A program made the translations under genes and the position numbers. Below are positions 6,009 to 9,426 of a DNA stretch of 9,426 nt, piece by piece (the stretch's first letter is position 1; each line of letters starts with the position of its first letter). This DNA comes from JANWHV01 sp035534995 (GTDB lineage: Bacteria; Chloroflexota; UBA5177; JANWHV01), in NCBI GenBank assembly GCA_035534995.1, contig DATLQX010000297.1, positions 1-9,426 on the forward strand, written 5' to 3'. The notes under the pieces are model-generated. The model saw only the letters and a list, made by a program, of their open reading frames with translations. It was not told where the DNA came from and made no database searches.

Positions 6009-7235
6009 TTAGGATGCGAGGTCCACCCCGCGCCCCACCAAACGGTGCGCCTCCCCGAAGGCATCGATGGCCGGGCTCTCGCGCAGGAGCGCCCGCCCCG
6101 CCGCCAGGGCCGCCGTCTTGGCGCGCAGCCGGGTTGGCCGGTCGGCGATGCTCTCCAGATCGGCCACGCGGGCCAGGCCGATGGTCCGGCGAATGATCTC
6201 GGCCCCCGCGAATCCGGCGGCATCACGCCCCAGGGCAAGCAGATACTCGCGCCGGGCGCCGGCGGGCAATCGCCAGATCGGGGCTTCGACGAGCATCGTC
6301 TCCACGCGCGCCGCGAAGCACCGCCAGGTGTGGTCCGCCTGCCCGAGGACGACGCCGGCGAACGGATCCTCGGGTCTCGTCGTGTGATGGGCGATGGCGC
6401 TGATCCAGAGGTTGGCGAGAAACATCCCGATGTCGAAGGCGATGGGGCCGAAGAAGGCGAACTCGGCGTCCACGATCTTCGTTTCCTCGCGGTCGGCCAT
6501 GACGCTGCCCGAGTGAAGATCGCCATGCAAGAGCGCCTCCGCGCGGGTGACGAAGGCATGGCGGAGGCGGGCGACCGAGTCCTGGGCACGTATATCCTGC
6601 CATAGCTCCTCCATGGCGGGGCGGAGTTCCGGCTCGATCTGATTCGAGGGTGCGTCGAAAAACGGGTCCGTGAGGACCAGATCCTCAGTAATTTTACATA
6701 ACTCTGGGTTGACGCAGCGGGCCGCCAGGCGCTTCTTCTCGCCGCTGTCGAGGTAGAAGTCGCTGGTCCGGAGCATGGTCTCGGCGGCGAATCGGGCCAC
6801 GTCCTCGGCTAAACGGGGAAACAGCAGTCCCTCGGTGAGGGCGCCGCGGACGATCCGCAGGTGCGAAAGATCCTCCATGATGAAGAGCGCCTGCCGGACG
6901 TCGGCATGGTAGACACGGGGCACGAGGTCGGGCGTGATGGAGGTATAGACTTCGTAGGCGTGCCGCTCCAGGGCATTGCGCTGGATCGTAAGCGGCCAGC
7001 TTTCTCCCACCAGGCGCACGTAGGGCAGGGCTTGCTTGAGGACGCAGGATCGCCCACTCTGGCTGGTGATAATGAAAACCAGGTTGAGATTACCGTCGCC
7101 CACCTCGCGGGCCCGCGCCTCTCCTGGATCGTCACCGTCCCTGGCCAATGGCGGGCACGTCGCCGCGTAGGCGGCGGCGCTCCTCTCGTCAAGCCGCGCG
7201 TACTGACGATCCGGGACGGCGTTCTCGCTCACCAT
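6009..7235 (-). CDS. mtnK: S-methyl-5-thioribose kinase
   Basis: This 408-aa kinase phosphorylates 5-methylthioribose to its 1-phosphate with ATP, a step of the methionine salvage pathway in the cytoplasm (EC 2.7.1.100). The match to the family is strong throughout. It includes the glycine loop GDGNLNLVF (from Gly46), KQALPYVRLVGESWPLT, the IMEDLSHLRIVRG segment that contacts nucleotide, the catalytic loop HGDLHSGS (237-244, Asp239), the metal-binding segment DAEFAFFG (Asp256, Glu258), and GFAGAEIIRRTIGLARVAD near the end. The DxE segment usually reads DPEFAF, so Pro is replaced by Ala while both acidic residues remain. The ATG at 7235 has AGGAGAGG (7253-7246) 10 nt upstream, and the length is normal for MtnK. 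The next pathway gene, mtnA (MTR-1-phosphate isomerase), is absent from the window, as are the nucleosidase and phosphorylase genes. It is convergent with the sugar importer, whose substrate might be the kinase's substrate. Some MtnK enzymes also accept 5-deoxyribose, which cannot be decided here. Confidence 0.95.
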   Translation of the reverse strand: MVSENAVPDRQYARLDERSAAAYAATCPPLARDGDDPGEARAREVGDGNLNLVFIITSQSGRSCVLKQALPYVRLVGESWPLTIQRNALERHAYEVYTSITPDLVPRVYHADVRQALFIMEDLSHLRIVRGALTEGLLFPRLAEDVARFAAETMLRTSDFYLDSGEKKRLAARCVNPELCKITEDLVLTDPFFDAPSNQIEPELRPAMEELWQDIRAQDSVARLRHAFVTRAEALLHGDLHSGSVMADREETKIVDAEFAFFGPIAFDIGMFLANLWISAIAHHTTRPEDPFAGVVLGQADHTWRCFAARVETMLVEAPIWRLPAGARREYLLALGRDAAGFAGAEIIRRTIGLARVADLESIADRPTRLRAKTAALAAGRALLRESPAIDAFGEAHRLVGRGVDLAS

Positions 7236-7640
7236 CGTCTCGTATCCTCTCCTGGCCGGCGGGGGCCTGACGCTCCATCTCGGCTTTGTGTGTAGTACGG
7301 TAGCAGATGCGACTCCCCGGCATCCAGGCCGCGCTCCCCGCGTGGATAGCACGGCCTGGCACCCTGATGAATGGTGGCGCGACACCATCGCGGGCATGGT
7401 TCCCCCACCCCGTCAATTGACTCCTTTCCCCCCTCATGGAACGTGTCTCCTTGCCGATCAATACGATGAAGCTGACCTATGTGGTGGCGAATACCTATCC
7501 AAACTGGTCGTGAAGCCAGGCCATGGTCCCCCGGAGCCGGCCGCCTTCCCGGCACGCCATATAGGCAGGTGATCCGCGATTGCTGTACGATGGCGAGAAT
7601 CATGGAGGAGTCGCGCCAGTCAAGAAAGGCCAAGAAACCT
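7236..7640. other. Divergent spacer between mtnK and the amidase gene
   Basis: About 400 bases hold no gene I can support. They contain the mtnK ribosome-binding site (7246-7253, minus strand). An 8-bp inverted repeat, CCAGGCCG (7324-7331) with CGGCCTGG (7352-7359), lies about 90-125 nt upstream of mtnK and could form a hairpin in its leader. A perfect 10-nt palindrome, GTCAATTGAC (7412-7421), contains TTGACT, but no good -10 box follows at normal spacing. I could not place a convincing promoter for either gene. A 25-codon frame (7436-7513) is described under findings. Confidence 0.5.
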
Positions 7641-9128
7641 ATGCCGGCCCCGGAACTCGATCCCTTCGCCGGGGCCGCGGTCATGCTCCGCGCCTTGCGC
7701 GACAAGCAGGTCTCGGCAGTGGAACTGCTGGATGCGCATCTCCGCCGGATCGAGCACCTCAATCCAGCCTTGAACGCTATCGTGACCCTCGACATCGAGA
7801 CCGCCCGGGCGCGCGCCGCCGAGACTGACGCCGCGCGCGCTCGTGGAGAAGATGGCGCTCTGCTCGGCCTCCCGCTCACGATCAAGGACTGCATCTACGT
7901 GAAGGGCTTGCCCACGACCGGCGGCGTCCCGGATCGGGCCACGATACTCGACGCGGACGATTCCTGCCTGGCGGCGCGCGTGCGGGCGGCCGGCGCCGTG
8001 ATCATGGGGAAGACCAACGTGCCGCCCTATGCCGGCGATTGGCAATCGGCGAATCCGCTGTTCGGGTGCACGAACAACCCCTGGGATCCGGCTCGCACCC
8101 CCGGCGGCAGCAGCGGTGGAGCGGCCGCCGCCCTCGCCGCCGGCCTTACTCCGCTGGAGTTTGGCGGTGATTTTGGCGGCTCAATCCGTATTCCCGCCGC
8201 CTTTTGCGGGGTCTATGGCCATAAAACGAGTGAGACCGCCGTGGCGCGGAGTGGCCACTTCCCTGGCGCGAATCTCCCCAATTCGGCGCTGGCGATGTCC
8301 GTCCAGGGGCCGTTGGCCCGGACGGCCGAGGATCTGGAATTGGCCTTCGACGTGATCAGCGGGCCCGATTTCGGCGAGGACGTGGCCTGGCGGCTGGAGA
8401 TTCCTCCCGCGCGTCACCAGCGGCTGGCCGATTTCCGGGTGGCGATCCTACCCCCGTTGGCCTGGCTGCCGGTTGATCACGAGATTACGGCGGCCCTGGA
8501 GGGGCTGGCCGGCACGCTCAGCCGCGCCGGCGCACGGGTACACGAGGCGATGCCGGAGGGGTTCGGCGACCTGCGGCAGTACTATAAGCTTTTCCAGTCG
8601 ATCATGGCGGCGATCGTCCACGCCGGTTTCCCGGAGCGCCGCCGGCAAGAATTGGCCGCGAAGGTCCGGGCCGGCGGCGATGACCTCGGCAATGCCTGGG
8701 CGAATGGAATCGTGGCCAGCGCCGCCGACTATATCGGCTGGTTCGCTCGCCGGGAGGCATATCGCGCGGCCTACCGGGATTTCTTCAAACAGTGGGATGT
8801 GCTGCTGGCTCCCGTGACCATGGTCAACGCCTTCCCGCACAATGACGACCTTCCCATGGGCGCCAGGACGCTGGCGGTGAACGGATCGCCCGTGTCCTAT
8901 AGCCTGATCCCCGCCTACGCCGGACTCTGCAATCTGAGCGGGCAGCCGGGGACGGCCTTCCCGGCCGGCCGGACTGGCGGTGGGCTCCCGATCGGCCTGC
9001 AAGCGATCGGTCCCTATCTGGAGGACCGGACGTCGATCCGTTTCGCGGCCCTGGTGGCCCAGGAGATCGGCGGCTTCCAGCCCCCGCCCGGCTACGACGC
9101 GCGGAAACTGGATCGGGATCCAACATAG
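7641..9128 (+). CDS. Amidase-signature-family hydrolase
   Basis: This 495-aa enzyme of the amidase signature family (relatives include GatA and fatty-acid amide hydrolase) hydrolyses a carboxamide with a Ser-cisSer-Lys triad. All three residues are visible: Lys82 in LTIKD, Ser157 in PGGSSGG and the nucleophile Ser181 in GGDFGGSIRIP. The 24-residue step between the two serines is as expected. The N-terminal helix VSAVELLDAHLRRIEHLNPALNAIV and the C-terminal GLPIGLQAIGP are also typical, and length is normal. There is no signal peptide, so it is probably cytoplasmic. It is unlikely to be GatA of the tRNA amidotransferase, since no gatB or gatC is adjacent and the GATRFGGS-like detail is not evident; the substrate is unknown. 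The start is uncertain. ATG 7641 gives a natural family N-terminus (MPAPELDP) but only a weak AGAAAGG site about 10 nt upstream. In-frame ATGs at 7602 and 7590 would add 13 or 17 residues and also lack a ribosome-binding site. It is convergent with the SHOCT gene, 7 bp away. Confidence 0.93.
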   Translation: MPAPELDPFAGAAVMLRALRDKQVSAVELLDAHLRRIEHLNPALNAIVTLDIETARARAAETDAARARGEDGALLGLPLTIKDCIYVKGLPTTGGVPDRATILDADDSCLAARVRAAGAVIMGKTNVPPYAGDWQSANPLFGCTNNPWDPARTPGGSSGGAAAALAAGLTPLEFGGDFGGSIRIPAAFCGVYGHKTSETAVARSGHFPGANLPNSALAMSVQGPLARTAEDLELAFDVISGPDFGEDVAWRLEIPPARHQRLADFRVAILPPLAWLPVDHEITAALEGLAGTLSRAGARVHEAMPEGFGDLRQYYKLFQSIMAAIVHAGFPERRRQELAAKVRAGGDDLGNAWANGIVASAADYIGWFARREAYRAAYRDFFKQWDVLLAPVTMVNAFPHNDDLPMGARTLAVNGSPVSYSLIPAYAGLCNLSGQPGTAFPAGRTGGGLPIGLQAIGPYLEDRTSIRFAALVAQEIGGFQPPPGYDARKLDRDPT

Positions 9129-9135
9129 CCAGATT

Positions 9136-9426
9136 CTATCCAAGATTTTGCAAGATCCTCTTTTTCGCGTCCTGAAATTCCTGGTCGGTAATAATGCCCT
9201 CCTTCACGAGGGCCGCAAGTTCCCTCAGCCGCACCACGGGGTCCGCTGGTACGCCTGACGCCGGCGGCAACGCGGGCGCCTCAGCCGCGGCGGCATGCGC
9301 CATTCGCAGACGCAGGAAGGCGGGCGTGAGGTCCAACTGAAGTTTTTCTGGGGTCACGCGCTGATTGAGGAAGACGACTTCTGAAGTGGTCGTTTTGAGG
9401 ACAATCAGGGTGGTGATGGAGGTTTT
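9136..9426 (-). CDS. SHOCT-domain protein, C-terminal part (5' end beyond the window)
   Basis: The frame is open from the window edge to its TAA stop, giving 96 visible residues. A GTG at 9357 could in principle start it, but the open upstream codons look coding (a TTLIVLKTTTSEVVFLNQ stretch with alternating beta-like residues), and there is no ribosome-binding site before that GTG. I therefore treat it as truncated. The last 35 residues match the SHOCT (short C-terminal) domain: DPVVRLRELAALVKEG, then IITDQEFQDAKKRIL. SHOCT domains usually follow an unrelated N-terminal domain and are thought to mediate oligomerisation. The preceding strand-strand-helix pattern would suit the end of a bacterial PH-like domain, but that is a guess. 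An Ala/Pro linker (AAAAEAPALPPASG) joins the two parts. No specific function can be assigned. Confidence 0.75.
   Translation of the reverse strand, partial: KTSITTLIVLKTTTSEVVFLNQRVTPEKLQLDLTPAFLRLRMAHAAAAEAPALPPASGVPADPVVRLRELAALVKEGIITDQEFQDAKKRILQNLG

Noticed and set aside
7288..7572. A 94-codon plus-strand frame in the mtnK/amidase spacer
   Set aside because: It has a GTG start with no ribosome-binding site, a low-complexity Pro/Arg/His composition and no domain; it overlaps the region needed for mtnK expression.
9129..9170. T-rich run after the amidase stop (TTTTT at 9161-9165) as a terminator
   Set aside because: No stable hairpin precedes the T run, and the bases are inside the coding end of the convergent SHOCT gene.

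Overview
This GC-rich window (my estimate is above 60% GC) has compact gene spacing. It most resembles a Chloroflexota genome, perhaps of the Thermomicrobia/Sphaerobacter type. The main clue is the C-terminal half of the first gene. It carries two copies of a TGH...(F)LRY...GG...FGYP...QYF module that I associate with secreted Chloroflexota proteins. No ribosomal or other marker gene is present, so the assignment is an inference.

Layout. (1) Bases 43-1695 (+): a secreted D-alanyl-D-alanine carboxypeptidase (peptidase S11), with a promoter placed so that its mRNA would be leaderless. (2) Bases 1696-2122: a gene-free stretch with a strong sigma-70-type promoter, a perfect 9-bp inverted repeat over the expected transcription start, and a leader of almost 400 nt. 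(3) Bases 2123-5915 (+): a three-gene CUT2 (ribose/xylose-type) ABC sugar importer in the order substrate-binding protein, double-domain ATPase, permease. A perfect 36-nt palindrome separates the first two genes. (4) Bases 6009-7235 (-): S-methyl-5-thioribose kinase (mtnK), convergent with the importer. (5) Bases 7236-7640: the divergent mtnK/amidase spacer. (6) Bases 7641-9128 (+): an amidase-signature hydrolase. (7) Bases 9136-9426 (-): the C-terminal part of a SHOCT-domain protein that runs off the window.

How the genes may work together. The importer has the make-up of an inducible pentose-type uptake operon: promoter, operator, abundant binding protein, and a hairpin after the first gene. 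The neighbouring kinase phosphorylates 5-methylthioribose and, in some bacteria, 5-deoxyribose. The most interesting hypothesis is that this CUT2 system brings in 5-methylthioribose or a related 5-deoxypentose for salvage. It rests only on adjacency, because the genes are convergent and no mtnA isomerase or local regulator is visible. The carboxypeptidase, amidase and SHOCT protein look functionally separate.

I see no mobile element, CRISPR array, tRNA or rRNA. Long reading frames opposite the real genes are explained by high-GC codon bias.
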